Both the position numbers and the translations under genes were made by a program. From Halomicrococcus gelatinilyticus (GTDB lineage: Archaea > Halobacteriota > Halobacteria > Halobacteriales > Haladaptataceae), in the NCBI GenBank assembly GCA_024227995.1, contig CP100465.1:496001-560000 (forward strand): a DNA stretch of 64,000 nucleotides, read 5' to 3'. Of this stretch, positions 32,685 to 42,764 are shown piece after piece (position 1 is the stretch's first letter; every line of letters starts with the position of its first letter). The notes under the pieces are model-generated. The model was not told the DNA's origin. It worked only from the letters and a program-made list of their open reading frames with translations, and did not search any database.

Positions 32685-35369
32685 TCAGTCGTCGGCACCG
32701 AGCTCGGCCTCGAGCGTCGCCATCTCGCTCTCGCGTTCGACGTGCGACCGGTTCGTGGTGGCGTCCTTCTCCACGCGGACCAGGTCGTCGGCCGCCCCGA
32801 CCAGTTCCTCGTCGTGGCTCACGACGATTATCTGTTCGACGCCGAGCTCGCGCATCGACTCGACCAGTTCGACCAGCTGGGAGACGTGGCCCGAGTCGAG
32901 GAACACCGTCGGCTCGTCGAGGATGAGCGGTGGCATCGGCGCCGTCCCCTCGATGCCCTCCGAGAGCAGGCGGTAGATGGCACAGCGCAGGCTGAGGTTG
33001 AACAGCGCGCGCTCGCCGCCGGACAGCTGTTCGGGGTCCAGCGGTTCGCCGTCCTTCTGGTAGACGGTGAGCCGGTACTCGCCGTCGAGTGCGATCTTCG
33101 AGTAGGAGTCGTTCTTGTAGACGAGGTCGAACACCTCGTTGAGCATCCGTTCCAGGCTCTCGACGTTCTGCTGGCGGAGCTGCGCCCGGAGGTCGCCGTA
33201 CATCGCTTCGAGGTCGGCCGCCTCCTCGCGCAGCGATTCGAGCGCCTCGACGCGCTCGCGCACCTCGTCGCGGCGCTCGCGTAGCTCCTCCAGCTCCTCT
33301 ATCTCGCCGCGGACGTTGCCGATGCGGCCCTGGAGGTCGTCGCGCTGCTCCCGCAGCTCCTCCAGCGTCTCGGTGACCTGTTCGATGTACTCTTCGGCCC
33401 GTTCGCGGTCCTCGCGGGCCTGTTCGACGCGGTCCTCGTCGTAGGCGTCGCGCAGCTCGGACCGACGGTCGCGCTTCTCCGCCAGGCGCTCCCGGCGTTC
33501 GTCGTTGACGGCCTCGAGGTGGTCGCGCTTCTCGGCCAGGCGCTCGCGCTCGTCTTCGGCCTCCGCCACCGACTCCCGGAGCGAGTCGACGCGCTCGACC
33601 CGCTCGCGCATCTCCTCGATGGTCTCCCGTTCGGCCTCGAGCTCCTCGACGGTCTCCCGGTGGTCGTCGGCCTCGGCCTCCTTCTCCGCGGCCACCTCGC
33701 GCTTCTCGGCCGCCTCCTCGGCGAGGTCGGCGGCTTCCTCGCGGAGCGTCGCCGCCTGCTCGCGCTTCTCCTCGATGGCGGTCTCGCGGTCCTCGACCAG
33801 CTGCTCGACGTTCTCGCGGTTGCTCCGCAGGTCCGCGACGCGACTCTCGGCCTCGACGAGCGCCTCCGCCGCCTCGACGTCGTCGACCACCGACTCGCGT
33901 TCCTCGCGGAGCTCCTCGAGACGCGTCTCGAGTTCGGCGACGCGTTCGCGGTCCTCCGACAGCGAGTCGACGTGCGGCGACGCCTCGACCGGCTGACCGC
34001 ACTCCGGACACTTGCCGGCGTCGAGCAGTTCCTCGGCTTCGGCGACGCGCTCGCGGGCAGACTGCAGGTCGGCCCTGACCTCGGTGAGCTGCTCGCGGAG
34101 CTCCTCGCGCTCCGTTTCGAGCGATTCGAGGTGGGCCTCGGCCTCGCCGAACGTCACGGGGGCGTCCTCGAACGTCGCCCGACAGGACTCGATCTCCGCG
34201 TCGAGGTCGTCGAGCTTCTCTCGGCGCTCGGCGAGGTCGTCCTCGTCCTCCTCGGCCTCGGCTTCGAGTTCGGCGGCGCGCTCGCGCTTGTCCTCGACGC
34301 GAGTCTCGAGGTCGTCGGCGCGGTCGGTGAGGTTCGTCGCCTGGTTGTCGAACATCTTCGCGTTCGTCCGCGCCTCCTCCAGGCGCTCGTCGACGTCGGC
34401 GCGCTCCTCGTCGAGGTCGTCCAGTCGCGCCTCGATGGCGTCCTCGCCCGCTGCGTCGAGGTCGGTGTCGGCGAGCAACTGGTCGAGTCGCTCGCGGCGC
34501 TGTTCGACCGTGTCGCGGAGTTCGACCATCCGCTCGCGCAGGTCGTCGCGTTCCCTCTCGGCGTCCGCTATCGTCGACTGCAGCTCCTCGACGTCCTCGG
34601 CGAGTTCGGCCAGCTCCTCCCGCTTCTCCTCGTAGCTCTCCAGCACCGACGCCGCCTCGTCGCGGGTCTCGCGGGCGTTTTCCTTCTGTTCCGCGTACCG
34701 CTCTATCTTCTCCGTGAGCTCGTTGCGCCTCGATTCGAGGTCGTTGAGCAGGCCGTGGAGCTCCTTCGCCTCCTTCGTCTCGATCTGGGATTCGAGCTCC
34801 GCCAGGCTACCTCGGCGGTCGTCGAGGACGCTCTTGACGCCGAGGCGGGCGTCGCTCGCGCGTTCGCGGTACTCCTCCAGTTTGCCGAGCTGGAGGAGGT
34901 CGTCGATCATGTCCTGGCGCTGGGACGGCGTCGCGTTGATGAGTTTGTTCACCTCGCCCTGGCGGACGTACGCGCAGTTGACGAACGCCTCCGCGTCCAT
35001 CCGGAACAGGTCGACGACGTGCTCGCGCACGCCCTGCGCGCCGTCGACGCTCCCGTCGGGCGTCTCGAGGACGCACTTCGCGGTCCGGGCGCGTTCCCCC
35101 GTCGCCCGGATGCGGCGGTGGACGTGGTAGTCGCCGCCTTCGTGTGTGAACCAGAGCTCGACCTCGGCGTCCTCGGCACCGATCGTCACCACGTCGTCAA
35201 GCGTCCGGTCGAGGGCGTTCGCGCCGTACAGCGCGAAGAAACAGGCCTCCAGCAGCGACGACTTCCCGCTACCGTTGAGGCCGTGGATGACCGTCACGCC
35301 CCGGTCGAGCTGGAGGTCGGCGTCGGCGTAGCACTTGAAGTTCGAGAGGCGGACGCGGTCGAACTTCAC
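32685..35369 (-). CDS. rad50: DNA repair ATPase Rad50
   Basis: An 894-aa SMC-like ATPase. Walker [10 protein letters not shown] is near residue 30, and a long Glu/Arg-rich coiled coil carries a CPEC zinc hook at residues 454-457. The signature [14 protein letters not shown] starts at about 782 and Walker [12 protein letters not shown] at about 815, followed by a VVSHDEE His switch. All functional elements are intact. Together with Mre11 it tethers and processes broken DNA ends; haloarchaeal Mre11-Rad50 also restrains homologous recombination. The ATG overlaps the mre11 stop by 4 nt, so translation is coupled. Confidence 0.97.
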   Translation of the reverse strand: MKFDRVRLSNFKCYADADLQLDRGVTVIHGLNGSGKSSLLEACFFALYGANALDRTLDDVVTIGAEDAEVELWFTHEGGDYHVHRRIRATGERARTAKCVLETPDGSVDGAQGVREHVVDLFRMDAEAFVNCAYVRQGEVNKLINATPSQRQDMIDDLLQLGKLEEYRERASDARLGVKSVLDDRRGSLAELESQIETKEAKELHGLLNDLESRRNELTEKIERYAEQKENARETRDEAASVLESYEEKREELAELAEDVEELQSTIADAERERDDLRERMVELRDTVEQRRERLDQLLADTDLDAAGEDAIEARLDDLDEERADVDERLEEARTNAKMFDNQATNLTDRADDLETRVEDKRERAAELEAEAEEDEDDLAERREKLDDLDAEIESCRATFEDAPVTFGEAEAHLESLETEREELREQLTEVRADLQSARERVAEAEELLDAGKCPECGQPVEASPHVDSLSEDRERVAELETRLEELREERESVVDDVEAAEALVEAESRVADLRSNRENVEQLVEDRETAIEEKREQAATLREEAADLAEEAAEKREVAAEKEAEADDHRETVEELEAERETIEEMRERVERVDSLRESVAEAEDERERLAEKRDHLEAVNDERRERLAEKRDRRSELRDAYDEDRVEQAREDRERAEEYIEQVTETLEELREQRDDLQGRIGNVRGEIEELEELRERRDEVRERVEALESLREEAADLEAMYGDLRAQLRQQNVESLERMLNEVFDLVYKNDSYSKIALDGEYRLTVYQKDGEPLDPEQLSGGERALFNLSLRCAIYRLLSEGIEGTAPMPPLILDEPTVFLDSGHVSQLVELVESMRELGVEQIIVVSHDEELVGAADDLVRVEKDATTNRSHVERESEMATLEAELGADD

Positions 35370-36763
35370 AGGAAGTCCTCCATGGAGACCTGGTCGTCGG
35401 GCTCGTTCGCGTCACCGGACTCCCCCGGGTCCGGGGCCGTGGCCGTCTCGGGCGGGTCGTCGGGACTCGCCGGTTCGTCCGCGTCGGCCGCGGTCGCCGG
35501 TTCTGTCGGTGCGGCCGGCTCCGGCGATTCGTCGCTCCCCTCCATCCCGGCGTCGTCGTCGGTCACCTCGTCGTCCGGGGACGCGTCCGGACTGGCGACT
35601 TCGTCCTCCGACCCCTCGGACGTCCCGACGTCGGCAGCGTCGTCCTCCGGCGCGGGTTCGAACGCGTCGACGCCCTCCTCGACCAGTTCCGCCACGCGGT
35701 CCTCGACGGCGCTGCGGACGTTCGAGTCGGCGAGCTTGCTCGCGCGGACCGTCTCGTCGAGTTCGCGGGCGGCGTCGCTCAGCCCCATCTCGCGGACCCG
35801 TTCGCGGACGGCGTCGTCCGGATCTGCGAAGGAGACGCCGCGCTCCTCGTCCTCCGGCGTCACGTCGCGGCGGTCGTTCACCCGGGCGACGAGCGCGCCC
35901 TGTTCGAGTGCGAACTCCTCGACGCGGGCGGGCGTCACCTCGCCGCCCTCGCCCTCGATGGTGACGAGCGCGACGGCGTCCTCCAGCGCGTGCTCGCGGA
36001 TCGTCTCCCGGACGCGGTCGATGCCCTCGTCCTCGCCGAGGTCGACCGTGACGAACGCGAAGTCGCGGGTCGGGATGCCGCGTCGCGTGATGGACACGCC
36101 GTCGTCGAACCGGACGATGTTGTAGCCGCGGTCCTCGCGCTCGTCCGCGCTCGCGCGCTCGGTCGACCCGCAGTAGGTGACCCAGGCGTCGGCGACGCGC
36201 TTCTTGCCCGGCCTGTGGTTGTCGCCCAGCAGCATCGCGTCGAACTCCACCGTCGCTTCGGTCAGCACCGCCTCGGCGTCCCAGTTGCCGAACTCGAAGG
36301 GCTGGAAGAGGCCGTGAGCGACGAGCGTCGCGTACTCGGCGTCGTGGTCGGCGAACTCGTACTCCAGGTCGTCGCGTTTCGACAGCGGGACGTGGTCGAG
36401 GCCGTAGAACGCCGCGTCGTCGACGACGACGGGCTCGTCGCCGAGTCGGGTCGCCAGCCCCAGCGTCTCCAGCAGGTCGAGCCACTGGTCGCCGCGCGTG
36501 CTTTCGTGGTTGCCGACGACGGCGAGGAATGGCACGTCCGCGCGGTCGAGCTTCCGCAGGACGCCGATGGTGCCGTGCAGGTCGGCGAGGTCGGGCCGGC
36601 GGTCGTGGAACAGGTCGCCGGCGTGGACGACGGCGTCGACGTCCTCCTCGACGGCGTCGTCGACCACCCGCTCGAAGGCCGCGAGGAAGTCGTCGCGTCG
36701 CTCGGGCGAGTGGTACTGCCGATACCCGACGTGGGTGTCGCCCGTGTGGATCACCCGTGTCAT
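35366..36763 (-). CDS. mre11: DNA double-strand break repair nuclease Mre11
   Basis: A 465-aa metallophosphoesterase nuclease. Phosphodiesterase motifs in order: [24 protein letters not shown], and an AHGLF/GDNHRP pair. A capping domain follows, then a ~110-residue acidic Pro/Asp/Glu-rich disordered tail that ends in QVSMEDFL, a PIP-like PCNA-binding peptide. The ATG at 36763 is favoured because a TTTAAGA box lies 25 nt upstream; an in-frame ATG 21 nt earlier would place the start too near that box. First gene of mre11-rad50. Confidence 0.95.
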   Translation of the reverse strand: MTRVIHTGDTHVGYRQYHSPERRDDFLAAFERVVDDAVEEDVDAVVHAGDLFHDRRPDLADLHGTIGVLRKLDRADVPFLAVVGNHESTRGDQWLDLLETLGLATRLGDEPVVVDDAAFYGLDHVPLSKRDDLEYEFADHDAEYATLVAHGLFQPFEFGNWDAEAVLTEATVEFDAMLLGDNHRPGKKRVADAWVTYCGSTERASADEREDRGYNIVRFDDGVSITRRGIPTRDFAFVTVDLGEDEGIDRVRETIREHALEDAVALVTIEGEGGEVTPARVEEFALEQGALVARVNDRRDVTPEDEERGVSFADPDDAVRERVREMGLSDAARELDETVRASKLADSNVRSAVEDRVAELVEEGVDAFEPAPEDDAADVGTSEGSEDEVASPDASPDDEVTDDDAGMEGSDESPEPAAPTEPATAADADEPASPDDPPETATAPDPGESGDANEPDDQVSMEDFL

Positions 36764-36787
36764 TGATTCGTGAGATGGCCTCACCGC

Positions 36788-36795
36788 TCTTAAAT
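36788..36795. promoter_or_regulatory. Shared divergent TATA-like box (mre11 / aldehyde dehydrogenase)
   Basis: TCTTAAAT on the plus strand (ATTTAAGA on the minus) lies 25 nt from the mre11 start and 31 nt from the dehydrogenase start, both plausible spacings for leaderless transcripts. Confidence 0.5.
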
Positions 36796-36825
36796 CATTT
36801 CAGTGACGGGGTCGTTGTTCGATAC

Positions 36826-38445
36826 ATGACACTCTGGACCGACCGCGTCGGACCGCGGACGCTCGACCGACTCGCCGGCGAGGTCGCCCCGGTCGACGCA
36901 CCGGGAGTCGGAGCCGCGGCCGCGACCGGCGCGGGGACGTCGAAGGCGACCGACGAACGGACGTCGCTGACCGTCGAGGCGCCGTTCACGGGCGAGGAAA
37001 TCGGCGCCGTCCCCGCCTGCGACCCGGCGGACGTCGAGGACGCGGTGCGGCGGGCGCGCGACGCACAGCACGAGTGGGCGTCGCTGCCGCTCGACCGTCG
37101 GACCGACGTCCTCTCGCGGTTCCACGACCTCGTCCTCGACGAGCGCGAGGAACTGCTCGACCTCGTCGCCATCGAGAGCGGGAAGGTCCGCCGCGACGCC
37201 TTCGAGGAGATACTCGACGTCGCGACCAACGCCCGCTACTACGGGAGTCGCGCGAAAGAGTTCCTCGCCTCGCGGCGACGGGACGGTGCCATGCCGCTGC
37301 TCACGCACACCGTAGAGCACCGGCGGCCCGTCGGCGTGGTGGGCGTCATCGCGCCGTGGAACTACCCCCTCACGCTGGCCGTCTCGGACGCGATTCCGGC
37401 CCTCGTCGCAGGGAACGCGGTCGTCCTGAAGCCCGCCGAGGAGACGCCGTTCACCGCACTGCGTGTCGCCGAACTCCTGCGCGAGGCCGGCCTCCCCGAC
37501 GACGTCTTCCAGGTCGTGCCGGGGCGAGGCAGCGAGGTGGGGCCGGCGCTGATCGACCGCGTCGACCACGTCTCGTTCACCGGCAGCACCGAGACGGGCC
37601 GCTCGGTCGCGCGCCGGGCCGGCGAGAACCTCGTGGACTGCTCGCTGGAACTCGGCGGCAAGAACCCGATGGTCGTGCTCGCCGACGCCGACCTCGACGA
37701 CGCCGTCGAGGGCGCGGTCCACGGTGCCTTCACGAACGCCGGGCAACTCTGCATCTCCTTCGAGCGCCTGTACGTCGAGGACGGAATCTACGACGCGTTC
37801 CTCGACCGGTTCGCCGAGCGGACGCGGTCGCTTCGCCTCGACGCCGCGCTCGACTACGACGTCGAGGTGGGGTCGCTCGCGTCCGCCGACCAGCTGGAGA
37901 AGGTGCAGGCCCACCTCGCCGACGCCGTCGAGAAGGGCGCGACGGTCGTCGCCGGCGGCGAGGCCAGGCCGGACGTCGGCCCCTACTTCTTCGAACCGAC
38001 GATACTGACCGGCGTGGCCCCCGAGATGGACCTGGCGAGCGAGGAGACGTTCGGCCCGGTGGTCGCCGTCCACCGCGTCGCCGACGCCGAGGAAGCCGTC
38101 GAGCGCGCGAACGACTCCGACTACGGCCTGAACGCCAGCGTCTGGACCGGGGACGGCGAGCGGGGGCGCGAACTCGCGACGCGCATCGACTGTGGCACCG
38201 TCGGCGTCAACGACCCCTACCCCGCGACGTGGGCGTCCGTGGACGCGCCGATGGGCGGGATGGGCGACTCGGGGCTCGGCCGTCGCCACGGCCGCCAGGG
38301 CCTGCTGAAGTACACCGAGTCCCAGACGGTCGCCGAGCAGCGCGGCCCACCCATCGCCGTCCCGCGTGGCGTTCCCGGGAAGTGGTACGCGCGTGCGATG
38401 ACGGCAATGATGCGGGTCTTCAAGCGCGTCGCGGAGGTGCGGTGA
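36826..38445 (+). CDS. NAD(P)-dependent aldehyde dehydrogenase
   Basis: A 539-aa ALDH-superfamily enzyme that oxidises an aldehyde to a carboxylate. APWNYPL and FTGSTETGRSVA are the cofactor-site motifs; LELGGKNP (~275) carries the catalytic Glu and GQLC the nucleophilic Cys (~309). An N-terminal extension of about 40 residues and a basic C-terminal tail lengthen the usual ~460-500 aa. The substrate is unknown; the sequence is closest in style to succinate-semialdehyde-type enzymes. It is followed 3 nt later by an acyl-reductase-like SDR gene, suggesting linked aldehyde metabolism. Confidence 0.9.
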   Translation: MTLWTDRVGPRTLDRLAGEVAPVDAPGVGAAAATGAGTSKATDERTSLTVEAPFTGEEIGAVPACDPADVEDAVRRARDAQHEWASLPLDRRTDVLSRFHDLVLDEREELLDLVAIESGKVRRDAFEEILDVATNARYYGSRAKEFLASRRRDGAMPLLTHTVEHRRPVGVVGVIAPWNYPLTLAVSDAIPALVAGNAVVLKPAEETPFTALRVAELLREAGLPDDVFQVVPGRGSEVGPALIDRVDHVSFTGSTETGRSVARRAGENLVDCSLELGGKNPMVVLADADLDDAVEGAVHGAFTNAGQLCISFERLYVEDGIYDAFLDRFAERTRSLRLDAALDYDVEVGSLASADQLEKVQAHLADAVEKGATVVAGGEARPDVGPYFFEPTILTGVAPEMDLASEETFGPVVAVHRVADAEEAVERANDSDYGLNASVWTGDGERGRELATRIDCGTVGVNDPYPATWASVDAPMGGMGDSGLGRRHGRQGLLKYTESQTVAEQRGPPIAVPRGVPGKWYARAMTAMMRVFKRVAEVR

Positions 38446-38448
38446 GCG

Positions 38449-39513
38449 ATGGCGGTCTTCTTCACCGGCTTCCCGGGGTTCCTCGGCTCCGCGGTGGTCG
38501 AACGCCTCGTCGGCCGCGGCGAGGAGGTGACCTGCCTCGTCCAGTCGAAGTACCGCCGCAAAGCGGAGGCGCGCGCCGACCGCATCGACGGCCCGGGGAG
38601 CGTCGAACTGGTCGAGGGCGACGTCACCGAGGACGACCTCGGACTCGGTGTGGCCTACGAGCGACTGCAGGCGGAGACGGACGAGCTGTTCCACCTCGCG
38701 GCCGTCTACGACCTGGCCGTCGACCGAGAGGTCGGCATGGCCGTCAACGTCGAGGGGACGCGCAACGTCCTCGACTTCGCCGAGGGCTGCGACCTCGACC
38801 GGTTCCACTACGTCAGCACCTGCTACGTGAGCGGCCGGTACGAGGGTCGGTTCGGCGCGGACGACCTCGTCGAGGGCCAGCGGTTCAACAACCACTACGA
38901 GACGACGAAGCACCTCGCGGAGGTCGCCGTCCAGGACCGGATGGACGCGGGGTTGCCGGCGACCGTCTACCGGCCGGCCATCGTCGTCGGCGACAGCGAC
39001 ACCGGTGCGACCCAGAAGTACGACGGGCCGTACTACCTGCTCCGGTGGCTGCTCCGCCAGCCGTCCGTGGCGACCGTGAACACTGTCGCCGGCGCTGGCG
39101 ACTGCGGGATCAACGTCGTCCCGCGGGACTTCGTCGTCGACGCCATCGAGGCACTGAGCGAGCGCGAGGAGGCGGTCGGCGAGGTGTACCAGCTCTGCGA
39201 CCCGGACCCGCTGACCGTCTCGGAGATGGTCGACGTGCTCGCCGAGGCCACGGACCGCCGGGTCGTCCAGGTGCCGCTGCCGAAGTGTCTCGCGAAGGGC
39301 GCGCTCGAACGCCTCCCGGGCGCACAGCGACTGACGGGCATCGAACCCGCGACCATCGATTACTTCGACCATCCGACGCGGTACGACTGCGAGCGGACGC
39401 AGGAAGCGCTGGCGGACGCCGACGTCGCGTGCCCGCCGTTCGCGTCGTACGTCGACGCCATGGTCTCGTTCGTGCGCGAACATCCGGAGGTCACTCCCGA
39501 CGCGATGACGTAG
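38449..39513 (+). CDS. Extended SDR, fatty-acyl reductase-like (NAD-binding 4)
   Basis: The 354-aa Rossmann protein has TGFPGFLGSAV (dinucleotide site), an FHLAAVYDL segment, an STCYV active-site region and the catalytic pair in YETTK. The FLGSAVVERL / LVQSKYRRKAE / VEGDVTEDDLGL order resembles the male-sterility/thioester reductase branch, whose members reduce acyl thioesters to aldehydes, though simple epimerase chemistry is not excluded. It starts 3 nt after the aldehyde dehydrogenase stop, so one transcript is expected. Its 3' end overlaps the next, convergent gene by 23 nt. Confidence 0.85.
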   Translation: MAVFFTGFPGFLGSAVVERLVGRGEEVTCLVQSKYRRKAEARADRIDGPGSVELVEGDVTEDDLGLGVAYERLQAETDELFHLAAVYDLAVDREVGMAVNVEGTRNVLDFAEGCDLDRFHYVSTCYVSGRYEGRFGADDLVEGQRFNNHYETTKHLAEVAVQDRMDAGLPATVYRPAIVVGDSDTGATQKYDGPYYLLRWLLRQPSVATVNTVAGAGDCGINVVPRDFVVDAIEALSEREEAVGEVYQLCDPDPLTVSEMVDVLAEATDRRVVQVPLPKCLAKGALERLPGAQRLTGIEPATIDYFDHPTRYDCERTQEALADADVACPPFASYVDAMVSFVREHPEVTPDAMT

Positions 39514-39757
39514 CCGCCTCGCGGAACCGACGGAACGCGGTCAGCGCTCGTTCACCTCGGCGTGCGAGGCCGGGGTCGCGTCGCTCGGCCGCGGCGACCG
39601 CCGTCTCCAGGCGGTCGACGCCGACGCGGTCGACGAAGTCGGCGGCGTCTGTCACGTCCCCGGTCGACTTCGCGGCCTCCTCGATGACGGGACGCGCTCG
39701 CTGCGGCGCGTCGCGGGCGAGTCTGGCGAGCGCGCGCTTGACTGCCTCGGGTGACAC
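39491..39757 (-). CDS. Hypothetical helical protein, 88 aa
   Basis: A basic-acidic helical protein (VKRALARLARDAPQRARPVIEEAA; VDRLETAVAAAERRDPGLARRGERALTAFRRF) with no recognised domain. The GTG start at 39757 is backed by a TTCAAGTA box about 28 nt upstream. It overlaps the end of the SDR gene by 23 nt. Confidence 0.6.
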   Translation of the reverse strand: MSPEAVKRALARLARDAPQRARPVIEEAAKSTGDVTDAADFVDRVGVDRLETAVAAAERRDPGLARRGERALTAFRRFREAATSSRRE

Positions 39758-39846
39758 GGGCCTGCCTGGCCCCGGCCCGGTACTTGAACCTTCGGACCGT
39801 CGAGGGTCACCGTCTGCAGTTCCAGGGCGTCGGTGACGGATGTGGT

Positions 39847-40572
39847 CTATCCGCGAATCGACGCGGTCGACCCGTTGCCGCGCTGGACGTCGCCCGCCGA
39901 CCAGTTACCGGCGGTTGCGTTGCGCACCGTCGCCGTCTGGACGGTGGCGTTGCGGATCTCGACGTCCGGTCTCGGGTCCGTCGAGGCGTTCGCAACCTGC
40001 GCGTCGACGACCGGACCTGACGACTGCGACGGCACGCTCGCGTTCCGGACGGTCATGTTCTGCAGGACGAGGCGGTCGAGCGTCGCGCCGTCGACGGTCA
40101 CGTCGGCGAGGACGTGGCGGTCGACGACGCGGTTCTCAACGCCGGGGTCGAACAGGTCGCCGCCCGGCACGTTCCAGATGGACCGGTTGCGGACGACCAG
40201 CGTCGTCGCGGTCACGTTCCGGAGCCGACCGTCGTCGATCTCCAGTTCGTCGATGGTGACGTTGCTGAGGGTGACGTTCCGGCGCATCTGGCCGTCGACG
40301 CGGAGGTTGCGGACGACCACCTCGTCGACGGACGCGTTCTCCACCGTCGTGTTGCGGAGCACCCACGTCCGGACGGTCACGTTCTCCAGCGACACCTTGT
40401 ACTGCAGGCCACGGCGCTCGATTCCGTCGACTACTCGCTGTTGATTCCGTGTGTCGAGTGCGTCGTGCCGTGCGTCGGCCTGCGTCGGCCCGGCTGCAAC
40501 GGGGGCGGCCCCCGAGAGCAAGACGAGGACCGACAGGGCGACGACGGCGCGTTCTCCAGTCGCGTCGCTCAT
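39847..40572 (-). CDS. Secreted, sequon-rich parallel-beta-helix-like protein
   Basis: The 241-aa protein has a hydrophobic signal peptide (VVALSVLVLLSGAAPVAA) and a mature part made almost entirely of short strands spaced 5-9 residues apart, each with Val/Leu and Asn (e.g. ENVTVRTWVLRNTTVENASV), suggesting a right-handed beta-helix or solenoid. It holds 14 N-X-S/T sequons (X not Pro) in about 200 residues, an unusually dense field for AglB glycosylation. No Cys and no lipobox. Probably a surface or secreted protein; function unknown. Confidence 0.75.
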   Translation of the reverse strand: MSDATGERAVVALSVLVLLSGAAPVAAGPTQADARHDALDTRNQQRVVDGIERRGLQYKVSLENVTVRTWVLRNTTVENASVDEVVVRNLRVDGQMRRNVTLSNVTIDELEIDDGRLRNVTATTLVVRNRSIWNVPGGDLFDPGVENRVVDRHVLADVTVDGATLDRLVLQNMTVRNASVPSQSSGPVVDAQVANASTDPRPDVEIRNATVQTATVRNATAGNWSAGDVQRGNGSTASIRG

Positions 40573-40652
40573 GTCCGGCGACGTACCACAAGGGGGCGTA
40601 AAAACCGAGGCGACCGTTTCGGCGGCTTCACCCGGGTTAGGCCGGTGTTTCC

Positions 40653-41114
40653 CTACTCGACGCTGATGTGTGCCGCGATGTCGTCACGGACGATGGTGTC
40701 GCAGTACTCGCACCGCACGCCGTCGGGCAGCACGGCGAACTTCGAGTCGACGGGTTCGTCCTCGGTCGAGATGCAGTTGCGGTTCGGACAGGAGAGGACG
40801 CCGACGACCTCGTCCGGACGCTCCAGTCGGTGCTTCTCGACCACCTCGTAGTCGCGCACGATGTTGATGGTCGCGTCGGGCGCGATCAGCGACAGCACGT
40901 CCACCTCGTCCTGGCTCAGTTCGCGGCCCTCGACCTTGACGATGTCTTTCTGCCCCATCCGGTCGCTCGGGACGTTCATGCCGACGCTGACGGCCTCGCC
41001 GTCGCTGCCGTCGATGCCGAGGATGGCGAGGACGTTCAGCGCCTGCCCGGCGCGGACGTGGTCGATGACGGTACCGTTGCGGATCTTGCTGACTCGGAGT
41101 TCGTGTTCACTCAT
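40653..41114 (-). CDS. pyrI: Aspartate carbamoyltransferase regulatory subunit
   Basis: The 153-aa allosteric subunit binds nucleotides and the catalytic subunit. The N-terminal allosteric domain ([22 protein letters not shown]) and the C-terminal zinc domain with CPNRNC and CEYC ligands are complete. The gene follows pyrB with an 8-nt overlap. Confidence 0.96.
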   Translation of the reverse strand: MSEHELRVSKIRNGTVIDHVRAGQALNVLAILGIDGSDGEAVSVGMNVPSDRMGQKDIVKVEGRELSQDEVDVLSLIAPDATINIVRDYEVVEKHRLERPDEVVGVLSCPNRNCISTEDEPVDSKFAVLPDGVRCEYCDTIVRDDIAAHISVE

Positions 41115-42021
41115 CGTTCTCGAGGAGCTGGTCGAGCAGGGCCATCCTGACCGGGACGCCGTTGTGGGCCTGTTCGAAGTACTTCGCGTGCTCGGTGTCG
41201 TCGACCTCGGGTGCGATCTCGTCCACGCGCGGGAGCGGGTGCATGATGGTCAGGTCGTCCGGCGCGTCCGCGAGCGTCTCCATGTCGATCTGGTACTCGC
41301 CCGCGATCTCGAAGTACTCGTTCTCGTCGGGGAACCGCTCGCGCTGGATGCGGGTGACGTACAGCACGTCGAGGCTCTCCAGGATGGCGTGGAGGTCGGT
41401 GTGCTCGCGGACGTTCGCGCCCGCCTCGTGGAGGTCGTAGCGGACGCTGCGTGGGAGCTTGAGACTCTCGGGGCTGACGAAGTGCTGGCGAACGTCGAAG
41501 TTCGTCAGCGCGTGCGCGAGCGAGTGGACCGTCCGCCCGTACTTCAGGTCGCCCATGATGCCGATGGTGAGGTCGTCCAGACCCGCGTTCTCACGGATCG
41601 TGTACAGGTCGAGCAGCGTCTGGGTTGGGTGGTGTCCCGCGCCGTCGCCCGCGTTCAGCAGCGGAACGTCGACGAACTCGCTCACGAGCTGTGCCGACCC
41701 CTGGCTGGGGTGGCGCAGGACGAGCGCGTCGGCGTAGCCCTCGATGACCCGCGCGGTGTCGGCGAGGCTCTCGCCCTTCTTCACGCTGGACGACTCGACG
41801 GACCCCATGTCGATCACGTCCCCGCCGAGGCGCTTGATGGCCGTCTCGAAGCTCATCTTCGTCCGCGTGCTCGGTTCGTAGAACATCAGGCCGAGCAGCG
41901 CGGACGGATGTCGGTCCCCGAACGCCGACGGGTCCGCGTCGAACTCGGCCGCGCGGTCGAGGACTGCCTCGATGTCCTCCCGCGACAGCTGTTTTGTGTC
42001 GATGAGATGGTCGTGCCGCAT
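41107..42021 (-). CDS. pyrB: Aspartate carbamoyltransferase catalytic subunit
   Basis: The 304-aa enzyme catalyses carbamoyl phosphate + aspartate to N-carbamoyl-aspartate in pyrimidine synthesis. It has [13 protein letters not shown] (carbamoyl-phosphate site), [17 protein letters not shown], and [11 protein letters not shown] near the C-terminus. First gene of pyrB-pyrI. Length and catalytic residues are normal. Confidence 0.97.
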   Translation of the reverse strand: MRHDHLIDTKQLSREDIEAVLDRAAEFDADPSAFGDRHPSALLGLMFYEPSTRTKMSFETAIKRLGGDVIDMGSVESSSVKKGESLADTARVIEGYADALVLRHPSQGSAQLVSEFVDVPLLNAGDGAGHHPTQTLLDLYTIRENAGLDDLTIGIMGDLKYGRTVHSLAHALTNFDVRQHFVSPESLKLPRSVRYDLHEAGANVREHTDLHAILESLDVLYVTRIQRERFPDENEYFEIAGEYQIDMETLADAPDDLTIMHPLPRVDEIAPEVDDTEHAKYFEQAHNGVPVRMALLDQLLENDE

Positions 42022-42217
42022 TGATTGATACCGGGACGGCCCGCGCCTTGAATGTCACTGTCCGCGGTCGCGAGGAGGGCCGCCACGGTCGCGAGAAGGG
42101 TCGTCGCGTGCGCCGACATCCGACGGCCCCACCGTTACGTCGCTGCTACGCCGGAGACCGGGTCGCTGGAAACGACTGCTTTCCGGGCGTAATCAGGGGC
42201 AGAAGCGGCCGGAGCTA

Positions 42218-42496
42218 TCAGCTCTCGTAGGGGTATCGCGACTGGTTGCCGCAATCACAGGTAACGACGACGTGGCCGTCCTGGAGCCTGACGCGCGCGT
42301 TCTTTCCGGGGCGGAGGTACGCGTCGCAGGCGTCGCAGCTGAACCGTTCCAGTTTCCGGGGGAGCGAGAGCCGGTTCCGTTCGGCGATGCGGCGCGCTCG
42401 GCGGACGTACTCGCGGGCACGGTCGTCGTAACAGTCCGCGGCGGCGTCGCTGGCGAGTGATGCGAGACGCTCGATTCGCTCTTCGGCTATCGTCAT
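42218..42496 (-). CDS. rnp4: RNase P protein component 4 (Rpr2/Rpp21)
   Basis: The 92-aa zinc-ribbon subunit of archaeal RNase P pairs with Rpp29 on the specificity domain. N-terminal helices (IAEERIERLASLA; YVRRARRIAERNRLSLPRKLERF) are followed by a zinc ribbon with CDAC and CDCG ligands. The ATG at 42496 is preferred; longer in-frame starts add a Pro-rich run uncharacteristic of the family. Confidence 0.92.
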   Translation of the reverse strand: MTIAEERIERLASLASDAAADCYDDRAREYVRRARRIAERNRLSLPRKLERFSCDACDAYLRPGKNARVRLQDGHVVVTCDCGNQSRYPYES

Positions 42497-42599
42497 CGGG
42501 AATGGGGGGGTGGGGGTTTCCGGGGCGAGACAGGACAAGGATAGAAGGTTCCTGTATTGCCCCATGCGGGTCATACTCTCCCGACAACAAATACTTTAT

Positions 42600-42614
42600 G
42601 GTCGTTCAACGACC
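42600..42614. promoter_or_regulatory. Palindrome directly downstream of a TATA-like box
   Basis: GGTCGTTCAACGACC is a 6-bp-arm inverted repeat just after an ACTTTATGG box (42593-42601) upstream of the glycosyltransferase gene. It is placed as an operator or a leader hairpin could be. Two 14-bp direct repeats (ACCGGCCGCCCGAC, 42693 and 42711) follow in the same leader. Confidence 0.35.
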
Positions 42615-42764
42615 GATTTCCGGCGACGTTCCGGCAGGATTAATGACCGGTCGTCCGATTTCCCGACCTGTGCGCGCGTTCAGCCACTGCGGACCGGCCG
42701 CCCGACGCGAACCGGCCGCCCGACCGTCGACGGCCCGGACCGACGCGTCCGGCGGAGGGCAGCG

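Noticed and set aside
33519..36125. Long plus-strand open frame opposite rad50 and mre11
   Set aside because: Shadow of the coiled-coil codons; the Leu/Val/Gly-rich translation has no recognisable family.
36790..39483. Nearly 900-codon minus-strand frame opposite the aldehyde dehydrogenase/SDR pair
   Set aside because: Antisense shadow; the real genes have catalytic motifs and correct promoter spacing.
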